This document shows, piece by piece, positions 1-6,088 of a stretch of DNA of 64,000 nt. The position numbers and the translations under genes are program-made. Numbering within the stretch: the first letter of the stretch is position 1; each line of letters starts with the position of its first letter. Source of the stretch: Rhodanobacter sp. LX-99 (lineage in GTDB: Bacteria; Pseudomonadota; Gammaproteobacteria; Xanthomonadales; Rhodanobacteraceae); contig NZ_JAHFVL010000001.1 in NCBI RefSeq assembly GCF_018599185.1, positions 1,984,001 through 2,048,000 of the forward strand, in the 5' to 3' direction. The notes under the pieces are model-generated. The model was not told the DNA's origin. It did not search any database and saw only the letters and a list, made by a program, of their open reading frames with translations.

Positions 1-188
1 CGACGAGGTGAAGATCGCGAGCGCACCAAAACAACAGTGAGACCAATCGCGATGGCGGACCAAGCAAAGGCCTGCTTGACCCACACGTAACCACCAAACC
101 ATGCGAACGCGCCAAGCCAGAAGCCACCGACTGCAAGCAAGGTGAATCCGATTGCTGTCGAGACGCGCGAGGATGAGTGGGTATCCAT
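1..188 (-). CDS. Cassette protein, small membrane protein (partial)
   Basis: The reading frame starts at an ATG (plus-strand CAT at 186-188), directly after the attC core of the preceding cassette, and stays open to the window edge for 62 codons. It reads MDTHSSSRVSTAIGFTLLAV and continues with two hydrophobic stretches (about residues 12-34 and 41-55), so it looks like a small inner-membrane protein. The C-terminus and its own attC lie outside the window. I do not recognise a family. Its place between an attC and the array edge makes it the thirteenth cassette counted from attI. Confidence 0.6.
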   Translation of the reverse strand, partial: MDTHSSSRVSTAIGFTLLAVGGFWLGAFAWFGGYVWVKQAFAWSAIAIGLTVVLVRSRSSPR

Positions 189-190
189 AG

Positions 191-247
191 CCCTAACGCT
201 GGAGTTAAGCGGCGGCGAAGCCGTCCGCCTTGAACGAGTGGTTAGGC
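191..247 (-). repeat. attC site 12 (of cassette with ORF 271-564)
   Basis: Cores CCCTAAC (191-197) and GTTAGGC (241-247) flank the array's common self-complementary segment. It is the common subtype of this array, with GGCGGCGAAGCCGTCCGCC in the middle. Confidence 0.9.
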
Positions 248-270
248 CGAAAATAGCTGAAAGAGCCACG

Positions 271-564
271 TCAGGACGGCCGCAAAATAATGGCATAGCC
301 GACTAAGGAAAGTACCCCTTGGGCCGGCGTGAACTTGCGGCGATATGTGACCCGGCTGCCCATAGGACCAAGGATTTTTCGGAAGTTAATCGGTGCCAAG
401 TACCAAAGCGGTGCAACAACCAGGAACCCGAGACTCGCAACAAGAAGCGAGGTCTTGCTTGTGTGCTCCCAAGCGAAGAGAAGGGATGCGGAAATGAGTA
501 GAGCAATCGCTAGGCTAGCTATAGCCGAACTCTTGGGTGCGCTGGTTGTGTCTTGATCGTCCAT
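271..564 (-). CDS. Cassette protein, small membrane protein
   Basis: 97 residues from an ATG at 564, just inside the preceding attC. After a polar N-terminus (MDDQDTTSAPKSS) there are two hydrophobic segments (about residues 14-32 and 39-58) and a basic middle (RVTYRRKF), then a third mildly hydrophobic tail (GVLSLVGYAII). It is therefore probably an integral inner-membrane protein with two to three helices. The gene ends 24 bases before its attC. I recognise no family. Compact hydrophobic proteins like this are common in cassette arrays and their role is usually unknown. Confidence 0.7.
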   Translation of the reverse strand: MDDQDTTSAPKSSAIASLAIALLISASLLFAWEHTSKTSLLVASLGFLVVAPLWYLAPINFRKILGPMGSRVTYRRKFTPAQGVLSLVGYAIILRPS

Positions 565-570
565 GTGTGA

Positions 571-627
571 GCCTAACGCTGGAGTTAAGCGGCGGCGTAG
601 CCGTCCACCTTGAACGAGATGTTAGCG
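571..627 (-). repeat. attC site 11 (of cassette with ORF 641-922)
   Basis: Cores GCCTAAC (571-577) and GTTAGCG (621-627). It has the common central palindrome with two changes (GGCGGCGTAG...CCGTCCACC) that leave a bulge in the stem. Confidence 0.88.
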
Positions 628-640
628 CGCAACCTTACAG

Positions 641-922
641 CTACGATAGCGCCAGAATGGCCATGAAAACCAAGGCCAGAACTACCGTGATTGTCATGGA
701 GTGCTTGATGTAGATGTTGTACCACCGTGAGCTCTCCTGGGGTGTTAGAAGGCGTAGATACATGGGCACGTAGCGCAACGGTCCAAAGTTGAAGAACGCA
801 TCGCTCCCAACTTTGCCGCCAGCGTCGTTTACCCGCAAAAGAACGACGCAGAAATACAGGGCCGTGAACAGCACGATGTCAGCGGCTAGGGCGATCCAGC
901 TGTAGATGAGCAGCGTCGACAT
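641..922 (-). CDS. Cassette protein, small membrane protein
   Basis: The start chosen is the ATG at 922, inside the preceding attC core, giving 93 residues beginning MSTLLIYSWIALAADIVLFT. The longer frame upstream reads through the attC and the neighbouring ORF-less cassette, so it is not real. There are hydrophobic helices at about residues 4-30 and 72-92, with a polar loop between that contains the LRYVPMYLRLLTPQESSRWYN segment. This suggests a two-helix membrane protein with one soluble loop. The stop (TAG at 641-643) lies 13 bases before the attC. No family recognised. Confidence 0.7.
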   Translation of the reverse strand: MSTLLIYSWIALAADIVLFTALYFCVVLLRVNDAGGKVGSDAFFNFGPLRYVPMYLRLLTPQESSRWYNIYIKHSMTITVVLALVFMAILALS

Positions 923-925
923 GAG

Positions 926-981
926 CGCTAACGCCTGAGTTAAGCGGCGGCGAAGCCGTCCGCTTGGACGAGGAGTTAGAC
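926..981 (-). repeat. attC site 10 (of ORF-less cassette copy A)
   Basis: Cores CGCTAAC (926-932) and GTTAGAC (975-981). It is the CCTGAGTTAAG...CTTGGACGA subtype, shared almost exactly with the attC at 3483-3538, whose cassette is the duplicate of this one. Confidence 0.9.
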
Positions 982-1186
982 GGTTGCGACGCAGCACGCT
1001 CGGGCGACGATGTGGGCGCACGACGAACGCGAAGGTTGAGCAACCAACCACCCCAAAACTGCCAGCTCTGAAAGCTCAGGCTTGCGACGACACTGCGCGA
1101 AATGCTGCGGCGGCGACGGACGACAAGCCAGCGCGAAGCTGAGCGAAACACACGATACGACAAACCAACACGAGCTGCCGACTAAC
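976..1186 (-). mobile_element. ORF-less gene cassette, copy A
   Basis: This cassette body between attC cores has no credible gene. Compared with 3533-3743 it differs at only four of about 211 positions. In the one frame that is open across both copies (65 residues in the other copy), all four differences change an amino acid, and one removes the only start codon. That argues against a translated product. The unit may be a non-coding or degraded cassette, or it may carry a promoter or small RNA; the sequence does not decide this. Confidence 0.75.
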
Positions 1187-1236
1187 GCTGGAGTTAAGCG
1201 GCGGCGAAGCCGTCCGCCTTGAACGAGTAGTTAGAG
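1180..1236 (-). repeat. attC site 9 (of cassette with ORF 1247-1537)
   Basis: Cores GACTAAC (1180-1186) and GTTAGAG (1230-1236). Common central palindrome of the array. Confidence 0.9.
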
Positions 1237-1246
1237 CGCACGCCAC

Positions 1247-1537
1247 TCACAGCATGCTCCAGATAACAGCGATTGCGGGTAGAAAGCCTAACGCAGCGCA
1301 AACGCAGGAACGAACTTTGGCTGCAGTAAAACTGAAACCGGAAAGACAAAGTGCAATCAAGATGCACACAACACCGACGCCCAGTACTGCAATTGATAGG
1401 TGCCGAGCGGCTTCGATTTGTGCGCGCGGAACAGAGGGCGAGGGATCACCGAGTTGCGACGTGACGCCGAAGAAGGCGAGCAGCCAACCAGCCACAACCA
1501 GAATCAAAGCCAGATTTGCTGCCGTAGTCTGCTTCAT
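1247..1537 (-). CDS. Cassette protein, three-helix membrane protein
   Basis: 96 residues from the ATG at 1537 (MKQTTAANLALILVVAGWLL), just left of the next attC. The upstream extension of the frame runs through the attC and is rejected. Three hydrophobic segments are visible: residues about 8-26, 48-68 and 74-94, with a charged loop (DPSPSVPRAQIEAARH) after the first. The stop (TGA at 1247-1249) is 10 bases before its attC. It resembles generic small inner-membrane cassette proteins. No family or function can be assigned. Confidence 0.72.
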   Translation of the reverse strand: MKQTTAANLALILVVAGWLLAFFGVTSQLGDPSPSVPRAQIEAARHLSIAVLGVGVVCILIALCLSGFSFTAAKVRSCVCAALGFLPAIAVIWSML

Positions 1538-1540
1538 AGG

Positions 1541-1598
1541 CTCTAACGCTTGAGTTAAGCGGCGGCGGTACGCCGTCCGCTTGGACGAAATGTTAGCC
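1541..1598 (-). repeat. attC site 8 (of cassette with ORF 1593-2246)
   Basis: Cores CTCTAAC (1541-1547) and GTTAGCC (1592-1598). It is the CTTGGACGA subtype with a slightly longer loop (GCGGCGGTACGCCGTCCGC). Confidence 0.9.
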
Positions 1599-2246
1599 TT
1601 CATCGCGAGGCTTTTGTGGCAAGAAGGCTTTGCCCTTAACGGCGTATTCGGCGAGAGTTTTTAGCCGCCTAAAGTGGGCCGCGAGCAATTTCGCTGTAAC
1701 AAGAGGGCTTCCAGTTCTCTGATTGAGCTCATCAAGTCGTTGAAAGCCAACATAATTGGCTAGATCCTGTGTTAGTCCTTGAAGCTCTTGTATCTGAGCC
1801 CTCGTAAGACGAATCTGCTCGAGTTTGGCCTTCGCTGCCTCAGAGTTAATGTTGTAAATCGTTCTTTGGAGTGCGGAGTAACACTTTGTTACCGTCGTGA
1901 TAGAGCCCGCAATTGCAGCGACAGACGCCGCCACTTGCACCGCTGGATTGAGGTTTAAAAGAAGATCAATCCAACCGGGGGAGGCATACCTTATTTCTGT
2001 GATTCGGGGGCGATACTCGTGCTCGACCTGATTCTGTAGCACCGTGTAGATGTTTACTATTGAGTAGCCGCCGCCCCACGGATAATTTTCTAGCGCGTAA
2101 TTTATCCGCTCGGCATCGCGGGGTGACAAATCTGAGTCGAAGCAGTAAGTAAAGGCATATACCTGCTCAAAGGTGTGAGGGAACTCGTAAAGATCTTTGA
2201 GGTGCCAGCGACCGTCCATCTGTACCCGATAGATGCCTGCGTCCAA
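1593..2246 (-). CDS. Cassette protein of unknown function, 217 residues
   Basis: The start is a TTG at 2246, preceded by GGGAG at 7-base spacing; the first ATG lies nine codons further in. The N-terminal half has aromatic-rich soluble sequence (RWHLKDLYEFPHTFEQVYAF, YPWGGGYSIVNIYTVL). A hydrophobic stretch (NPAVQVAASVAAIAGSITTV, about residues 100-119) follows, then a charged helical region with coiled-coil character (INSEAAKAKLEQIRLTRAQIQELQ). The stop TAA is formed by the attC core itself. It is much the largest cassette product here. I do not recognise a family. The layout (soluble head, one hydrophobic segment, helical tail) would suit a membrane-associated effector or sensor, but that is only a guess. 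Confidence 0.72.
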   Translation of the reverse strand: MDAGIYRVQMDGRWHLKDLYEFPHTFEQVYAFTYCFDSDLSPRDAERINYALENYPWGGGYSIVNIYTVLQNQVEHEYRPRITEIRYASPGWIDLLLNLNPAVQVAASVAAIAGSITTVTKCYSALQRTIYNINSEAAKAKLEQIRLTRAQIQELQGLTQDLANYVGFQRLDELNQRTGSPLVTAKLLAAHFRRLKTLAEYAVKGKAFLPQKPRDEG

Positions 2247-2265
2247 ACCATATCTCCCAAATGAA

Positions 2266-2325
2266 GACTAACGCCTGAATTAAGCCGCGCCGCGAAGCGG
2301 CGTCGGCTTGAATAAATTGTTAGGT
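2266..2325 (-). repeat. attC site 7, divergent subtype
   Basis: Cores GACTAAC (2266-2272) and GTTAGGT (2319-2325). The central palindrome differs from the common type (CCGCGCCGCGAAGCGGCGTCGG), with TGAATAAATT instead of TGAACGA. This suggests the cassette comes from a different attC lineage. Confidence 0.87.
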
Positions 2326-2706
2326 GTCTTTGCCGATTGCCAACAACAATGGGGCCGTTACATTGTTGACAACATCAAAGAGTTGATCTGCCGCGTCGCC
2401 TGCGTAATGTCGCGGGATATTCTTGAACGAAACTGTGCCTAGCCCGAGGCCTATCCAGCTACTTTTCGTGAAGATGCGGCTATAGATAGATTCTGCCGCT
2501 GGATGGATTAGATTCTTCTGTTCGAACAGCGCCCCATCAATCTCTGGGGTGAGATTGATGTAATCCCATTGAACATCGGCGAGCTTTCCGTGGACCTTAA
2601 CCGTTACGTACGGAATTTGCTTTTCGGAGCAATGCTGGAACCAACGATTCTCTGTGGCGAAGTTCTTGTTGTTCGATCGAGTGATCTCTATGTGCTTCTG
2701 CGTCAT
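2320..2706 (-). CDS. Cassette protein of unknown function, 128 residues
   Basis: Begins at the ATG at 2706 (MTQKHIEITRSNNKNFATEN) and ends with a TAA formed by the attC core (2320-2322). The product looks soluble: mixed charge, several aromatic residues, and no signal peptide or strong membrane helix except a weakly hydrophobic stretch near residue 112-124 (VNNVTAPLLLAIG). AT content is clearly above that of the chromosomal genes. No family recognised. Its divergent attC and base composition suggest separate acquisition. Confidence 0.68.
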   Translation of the reverse strand: MTQKHIEITRSNNKNFATENRWFQHCSEKQIPYVTVKVHGKLADVQWDYINLTPEIDGALFEQKNLIHPAAESIYSRIFTKSSWIGLGLGTVSFKNIPRHYAGDAADQLFDVVNNVTAPLLLAIGKDT

Positions 2707-2727
2707 GAGCGAAATCCTATCTAAGAC

Positions 2728-2784
2728 ACCTAACGCTTGAGTTAAGCGGCGGCGAAGCCGTCCGCCTTGAACGAGTTGTTAGGC
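2728..2784 (-). repeat. attC site 6 (of cassette with ORF 2779-3057)
   Basis: Cores ACCTAAC (2728-2734) and GTTAGGC (2778-2784). Common central palindrome. Confidence 0.9.
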
Positions 2785-3057
2785 CTGCCCGCGCTTGCTT
2801 GGGGCGCTTGCTTTGCCTTGCCAATAGCCGCGGAAGCCAAAGTACGCACCTAGCAGGACAAGCCAAAGGGGAAAACGAACAAACGAAAAGGCAAGGAGCT
2901 GGTAGCTATGCGACCTAGCGTACCACTCGCCGCCCACCGGGAACGAAGCAAGGATGGACTGGACGTAATAGGTGGCGTGAAGCGCCACGAAGCTGCCCCA
3001 GACAAGCAACACGAGCCAAGGATTGGCAAAAGCTAGTTTGTTAAGCAGTCTGCTCAT
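2779..3057 (-). CDS. Cassette protein, two-helix membrane protein
   Basis: 92 residues from ATG at 3057 (MSRLLNKLAFANPWLVLLVW) to a TAA inside the attC core. Hydrophobic helices at about residues 12-34 and 51-74 are linked by a polar loop (FPVGGEWYARSHSYQ). The C-terminus is strongly basic (WQGKASAPSKRGQA), which by the positive-inside rule puts it in the cytoplasm. Likely an inner-membrane protein; no family or function recognised. Confidence 0.72.
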   Translation of the reverse strand: MSRLLNKLAFANPWLVLLVWGSFVALHATYYVQSILASFPVGGEWYARSHSYQLLAFSFVRFPLWLVLLGAYFGFRGYWQGKASAPSKRGQA

Positions 3058-3062
3058 CTGAG

Positions 3063-3132
3063 GCCTAACGCTTGAGGTAACCGGCGCGAACCCGCGCAGC
3101 GGGTTTGCGTCCGGTTGACCGAACAGTTAGAC
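3063..3132 (-). repeat. attC site 5, divergent long subtype (70 bases)
   Basis: Cores GCCTAAC (3063-3069) and GTTAGAC (3126-3132). The interior is unlike the rest of the array: AACCGGCGCGAACCCGC, then GCGGGTTTGCGTCCGGTT, a longer folded-back arm. It therefore belongs to a different attC lineage. Confidence 0.87.
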
Positions 3133-3139
3133 ACTTTAG

Positions 3140-3463
3140 CTAGTCGTTACGGCAGGAGTATGCGCGACCGCTAACGTACGGCGCATATCCACCTGCGATT
3201 GATTGCCAAACAATGTTTGTTGCCCCAAGTTTTGCCGCCTTCTCTCTTGCTTCATTCCTGGCGTTCTCCATGCCGGTTGAAGCAGCGACTCCTCCCCAGC
3301 CGGACGAACCCTGAATCTCGCCAACGAACTTGCAGCCAGCAACCATGCTTTGGTCGGCATCCGCTACTCGCAAGGCGCTTGCCGATGGAGTTGTCGCGCA
3401 GCTCTGACATACAAGACAGGCCGTTACCGCAATACAAAGCACCACGTTGCGATGTAGCTGCAT
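3140..3463 (-). CDS. Cassette lipoprotein, DUF4156-like
   Basis: 107 residues. The ATG at 3463 is preferred because GGGGAAG lies just upstream; an in-frame GTG four codons earlier is the alternative. The N-terminus (MQLHRNVVLCIAVTACLVC) is a lipoprotein signal with a lipobox-like VTAC, so the mature protein probably starts at Cys15. The mature part has CKFVGEIQG followed by ARNEAREKAAKLGATNIVW. This is the pattern of small DUF4156-type envelope lipoproteins (a conserved Cys, then an N-rich, K-A-A-x-LGA-x-N motif), named from memory of the family. Likely attached to an envelope membrane. Role unknown. Confidence 0.75.
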   Translation of the reverse strand: MQLHRNVVLCIAVTACLVCQSCATTPSASALRVADADQSMVAGCKFVGEIQGSSGWGGVAASTGMENARNEAREKAAKLGATNIVWQSIAGGYAPYVSGRAYSCRND

Positions 3464-3482
3464 GGCTTCCCCCACCCCTCTT

Positions 3483-3538
3483 GTCTAACGCCTGAGTTAA
3501 GCGGCGGCGAAGCCGTCCGCTTGGACGAGAAGTTAGAC
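3483..3538 (-). repeat. attC site 4 (of ORF-less cassette copy B)
   Basis: Cores GTCTAAC (3483-3489) and GTTAGAC (3532-3538). Nearly identical to the attC at 926-981, apart from the 5' core and one base near the 3' core. Confidence 0.9.
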
Positions 3539-3743
3539 GGTTGCGACGCAGCACGCTCGGGCGATGATGTGGGCGCACGACGAACGCGAAGCTTGAGCAA
3601 CCAACCACCCCAAAACTGCCAGCTCTGAAAGCTCAGGCTTGCGACGACACTGCGCGAAATGCTGCGGCGGCGACCGACGACAAGCCAGCGCGAAGCTGAG
3701 CGAAACACACGATACGACAAACCAACACAAGCTGCCGACTAAC
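3533..3743 (-). mobile_element. ORF-less gene cassette, copy B
   Basis: Near-duplicate of 976-1186 (four substitutions). A 65-codon frame (TTG at 3730 to TAA in the attC) is open here. In the other copy the TTG is TCG and the other three differences are all missense, so I do not call it a gene. The cassette is 212 bases between cores, and its attC is duplicated with it. The two copies are separated by five other cassettes. Confidence 0.75.
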
Positions 3744-3793
3744 GCTGGAGTTAAGCGGCGGCGAAGCCGTCCGCCTTGAACGAATTGTTAGGC
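3737..3793 (-). repeat. attC site 3 (of cassette with ORF 3797-4210)
   Basis: Cores GACTAAC (3737-3743) and GTTAGGC (3787-3793). Common central palindrome. Confidence 0.9.
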
Positions 3794-3796
3794 CCC

Positions 3797-4210
3797 TTAG
3801 CCGCGGCCAATGCGTGCCCAAGCTTCATGGAAATCTGGGTGATCATAGCTCGTAGGTTGAAGCCAGTAGGAGATACGGCCATCTTTCTCCCCACGATGCG
3901 CCAAGTTCTTGACCTCGGTAGGAAGCATGATGAAGGCAGATGGGGTTTTTGTTGTGACCTTGTTTACGATTACCCAGAAGTCTCCCATGCATTTATCTAG
4001 CGTATTGCCGAGTGGAACGGGGTTGCGCTTGCTAAGAGCTTTGACCTGGAGGCCAACAAACCGTGACGCATCTCGGCTGTAGGCGATGATGTCGACACCA
4101 CGAGCATTGCGCGCAGTAGGCATGACATTCCACCCGAGAAGCGTCAGGTGATAGCAGCAATAGTACAGGCCTGCATTGCCAGTGATTTGAGGATCAAGGG
4201 GTTCTGTCAT
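3797..4210 (-). CDS. Cassette protein with PD-(D/E)XK nuclease-like fold
   Basis: 137 residues from ATG at 4210. An N-terminal helix region (ITGNAGLYYCCYHLTLLGWNV) is followed by ARNARGVDIIAYSRDASRFVGLQVKA. This has the layout of a PD-(D/E)XK nuclease core: an upstream glycine/helix, an Asp in GVD (about residue 40) and a Q-x-K in LQVKA (about residue 55). The rest (GDFWVIVNKVTTKTPSAFIMLP) fits the following beta strand. Such folds occur in Holliday-junction resolvase-like, restriction and defence proteins. Which of these applies cannot be told from sequence. The stop lies four bases before the attC core. The fold call is moderate; function is unknown. Confidence 0.65.
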   Translation of the reverse strand: MTEPLDPQITGNAGLYYCCYHLTLLGWNVMPTARNARGVDIIAYSRDASRFVGLQVKALSKRNPVPLGNTLDKCMGDFWVIVNKVTTKTPSAFIMLPTEVKNLAHRGEKDGRISYWLQPTSYDHPDFHEAWARIGRG

Positions 4211-4213
4211 GGG

Positions 4214-4270
4214 GCCTAACGCTGGAGTTAAGCGGCGGCGAAGCCGTCCGCCTTGAACGAAATGTTAGGC
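4214..4270 (-). repeat. attC site 2 (of cassette with ORF 4265-4510)
   Basis: Cores GCCTAAC (4214-4220) and GTTAGGC (4264-4270). Common central palindrome. Confidence 0.9.
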
Positions 4271-4510
4271 ATGGACGCCGAGCGTGTTGTTGTATACGGC
4301 CACAAGCGACCAAGCCAGGACGAGTACCAAGATACCAACGAGCGAAATTTGATTGGTGTGACGCTGAACATCGAGGCCTCGCGGATACTGCCCAAGCGTA
4401 ACAAGAAGCAGCGATGCGCGACCAAGGTTGAATAGAACAAACGACCAGATGATGTAGTACGCGCCGAATTTGGCGACGGCAACGAAACCTCTGGCGATTT
4501 CCTCTTGCAT
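4265..4510 (-). CDS. Cassette protein, two-helix membrane protein
   Basis: 81 residues from ATG at 4510 (MQEEIARGFVAVAKFGAYYI) to a TAA within the attC core. Two hydrophobic segments (about residues 8-38 and 56-75) flank a polar loop (GQYPRGLDVQRHTNQ). Probably an inner-membrane protein with both ends on the same side. No family recognised. An overlapping frame at 4228-4482 runs through the attC and has shadow-like composition, so I reject it. Confidence 0.7.
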   Translation of the reverse strand: MQEEIARGFVAVAKFGAYYIIWSFVLFNLGRASLLLVTLGQYPRGLDVQRHTNQISLVGILVLVLAWSLVAVYNNTLGVHA

Positions 4511-4521
4511 GAGTATGCGAT

Positions 4522-4578
4522 GCCTAACGCTTGAGTTAAGCGGCGGCGGAGCCGTCCGCCTTGAACGAACTGTTAGCT
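4522..4578 (-). repeat. attC site 1 (of first cassette, ORF 4573-5037)
   Basis: Cores GCCTAAC (4522-4528) and GTTAGCT (4572-4578). Common palindrome with one change (GGCGGCGGAGCCGTCCGCC). This is the attC closest to attI. Confidence 0.9.
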
Positions 4579-5037
4579 TGCCTTGGCAGCATGCTTGATG
4601 AAGCGACGCTCGTCTAGCGAGTAGCCGGCGGCTTGGTAGAACGCATGCGCAGCTGGGCGGTGATCGCCACTTGTGACCTCCATGCGCCGAGCGCCCTTAC
4701 TCCATGCCCACTCTTCTGCTGCCGTAACAAGTGCTTTGCCTACACCTTTGCCGCGCGCCTCCGCACTGACCGCAAGTGAGGTGATGCGACCCAGAAAGCC
4801 AGGAGCATGAAAGAGAGGCAACAAATGGACGCTGACGACGCCCAGCAAAAATGTTTGGTCGCCAGTAGACGCGACGAGTACAGCGTCCATCGGGCTCGCG
4901 GCAAATGAGGTAAGCCGTTCGGCAACAAGAGAGGCCGAGGTGCCGTACCCGAGAGCAGAAAGACACACGGCAATTTCGGTGGCATCGGCAACCGCTGCTA
5001 GACGGATCTTGTGATCGGGCAAGGCAGTGTCAGTCAT
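4573..5037 (-). CDS. Cassette GNAT-family N-acetyltransferase (first cassette)
   Basis: 154 residues from ATG at 5037 (MTDTALPDHKIRLAAVADAT), 9 bases inside the attI junction. The longer frame upstream starts in attI and is rejected. The protein shows the GNAT layout: an N-terminal IRLAAVADATEIA strand-helix, then RITSLAVSAEARGKGVGKALVTAAEEWAWSKG, which holds the acetyl-CoA pyrophosphate loop (R-G-K-G-V-G-K, about residues 100-106), then a C-terminal HAFYQAAGYSLDERRF. It should transfer an acetyl group from acetyl-CoA to an unknown amine substrate. As the attI-proximal cassette it is the best placed for expression. Its stop is formed by the attC core. Confidence 0.85.
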   Translation of the reverse strand: MTDTALPDHKIRLAAVADATEIAVCLSALGYGTSASLVAERLTSFAASPMDAVLVASTGDQTFLLGVVSVHLLPLFHAPGFLGRITSLAVSAEARGKGVGKALVTAAEEWAWSKGARRMEVTSGDHRPAAHAFYQAAGYSLDERRFIKHAAKAS

Positions 5038-5045
5038 GCTCTGAA

Positions 5046-5211
5046 AGCTAACGCTTAGTAGACCCCAAAAATGAGGTGTTGCGACGAGTATGTAGCGCCG
5101 CCCCTGACCGCACAAGCGGCAGATTCCTACGTCGGATCATGGCCTTGAGCCAATGCCCTGCGCGTGCGGGACGGGCAGGCTGTCGTTGTTATCAGCGACT
5201 TTTGAGGGTGT
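5046..5211 (-). other. Probable attI recombination site region
   Basis: A single core (AGCTAAC on the plus strand, 5046-5052) marks the junction of the first cassette with the integron platform. Unlike the attC sites, no self-complementary partner follows, which is how attI differs from attC. The 160 bases up to the integrase start contain no gene and should hold attI. The cassette promoter may lie here or inside the integrase gene, but I could not find it with confidence. Confidence 0.65.
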
Positions 5212-6061
5212 ATGAGTTACCGGGGCGAAAGTGAGGGCGTAACGGCGGCGAAAGCGCCGCGGTTGCTGGATCAGGTACGTGCGCGGTTGCGCTTGAAGCA
5301 TTACAGCTTGCGGACGGAGCGCGCGTATGTGGGCTGGATTCGGCGGTTCATCCTGGCCCATGGCAAGCGGCATCCGCGCGATATGGGAGTGGTGGAGGTC
5401 GAGGGTTTTCTGAGTGCGCTGGCCGTCGAGGGCAAGGTGGCGGCCGGCACGCAGAACCAGGCGCTGTCGGCGCTGTTGTTTCTGTACAAGGAGGCGTTGT
5501 CGGTCGAGCTGCCGTGGATGGAGACGGTGGTGCGGGCGAAGCGGCCGCAGCGGGTGCCGGTGGTGCTCTCGCGCGACGAGGTGAATCGGCTGCTGGCGAT
5601 GATGGATGGCCGCTTCGGCCTGATGGCCTCGCTGTTGTATGGCTCGGGCATGCGGCTAATGGAATGCGTGCGGTTACGCGTGAAGGACGTGGATTTCGAG
5701 CTCAACCAGATTTGCGTGCGCGACGGCAAGGGCGGCAAGGATCGGCATGTGCCGTTGCCGCGGTGCCTGCGCGAAGCGTTGCAGGCGCAGCTGGAGCGGG
5801 TGCGCTTGATCCATCAGCAGGACCTGTCGGCAGGCCTGGGAGCGGTGTGCGGCGAGCGACGGCGCCATCAAGGCCGGCATCGTCAAGCCGGCCAGCTGTC
5901 ACACCTTGCGGCACTCCTTCGCCACCCACCTGCTGGAGGCCGGGCAGGACATCCGCACGATCCAGGAGCTGCTTGGCCACAAGGATGTAGCCACGACGCA
6001 GATCTATACGCACGTCCTGAACCGTGGTGGACATGGGGTTCTGAGTCCGCTGGACCGCTGA
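5212..6061 (+). pseudogene. intI: Integron integrase, inactivated by internal deletion and frameshift
   Basis: The first 208 or so codons (to about 5850) are a clear IntI tyrosine recombinase: MSYRGESE..., an N-terminal SAM-like domain (LRLKHYSLRTERAYVGWIRRF), the first catalytic Arg in LLYGSGMRLMECVRLRVKD, and the Lys-bearing GKGGKDRHVPLP. At about 5850-5860 the frame is lost. The C-terminal part continues one frame over as [20 protein letters not shown]..., with HxLRH, LLGHKDV and the nucleophile Tyr in [13 protein letters not shown], to a TGA at 6059-6061. Intact IntI proteins are about 320-340 residues. The roughly 50 residues between LGAV and the CHTLRH region, which carry the IntI-specific extra domain, are missing. 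The ribosome site GAGGG precedes the ATG. The gene cannot make an active integrase as it stands. Confidence 0.92.
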
Positions 6062-6088
6062 GCGCAAGGGGCGCAGCCGCGCCCGGCT

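Larger units (their letters stand above)
1..5211 (-). mobile_element. Chromosomal integron cassette array plus attI region
   Basis: Twelve copies of an attC-type element split this stretch into thirteen compact units, nearly all with one minus-strand ORF ending in or just before an attC. Each attC starts on the plus strand with a YCTAAC-like core and ends with GTTAGNN about 57 bases later. Between the cores lies a self-complementary segment (AAGCGGCGG...CCGTCCGCTT). The integrase gene lies to the right on the plus strand, so cassettes run leftward away from attI, the standard integron layout in mirror image. The array continues past the left window edge. Cassette ORFs have lower GC and more varied codon use than the chromosomal genes to the right, as expected for acquired cassettes. 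Confidence 0.93.

Noticed and set aside
641..1051. Extended start for the membrane-protein cassette
   Set aside because: The extra N-terminus is translated attC plus the ORF-less cassette; the ATG at 922 gives a proper membrane protein.
3424..3720. 98-codon frame across the ORF-less cassette and its attC (and its counterpart at 879-1163)
   Set aside because: It reads through an attC site and into the next cassette, which real cassette genes do not do.
1..5052. CRISPR array (regularly spaced repeats)
   Set aside because: The repeats are 250-700 bases apart with genes between, and each folds as an attC with core sites, so it is an integron array.
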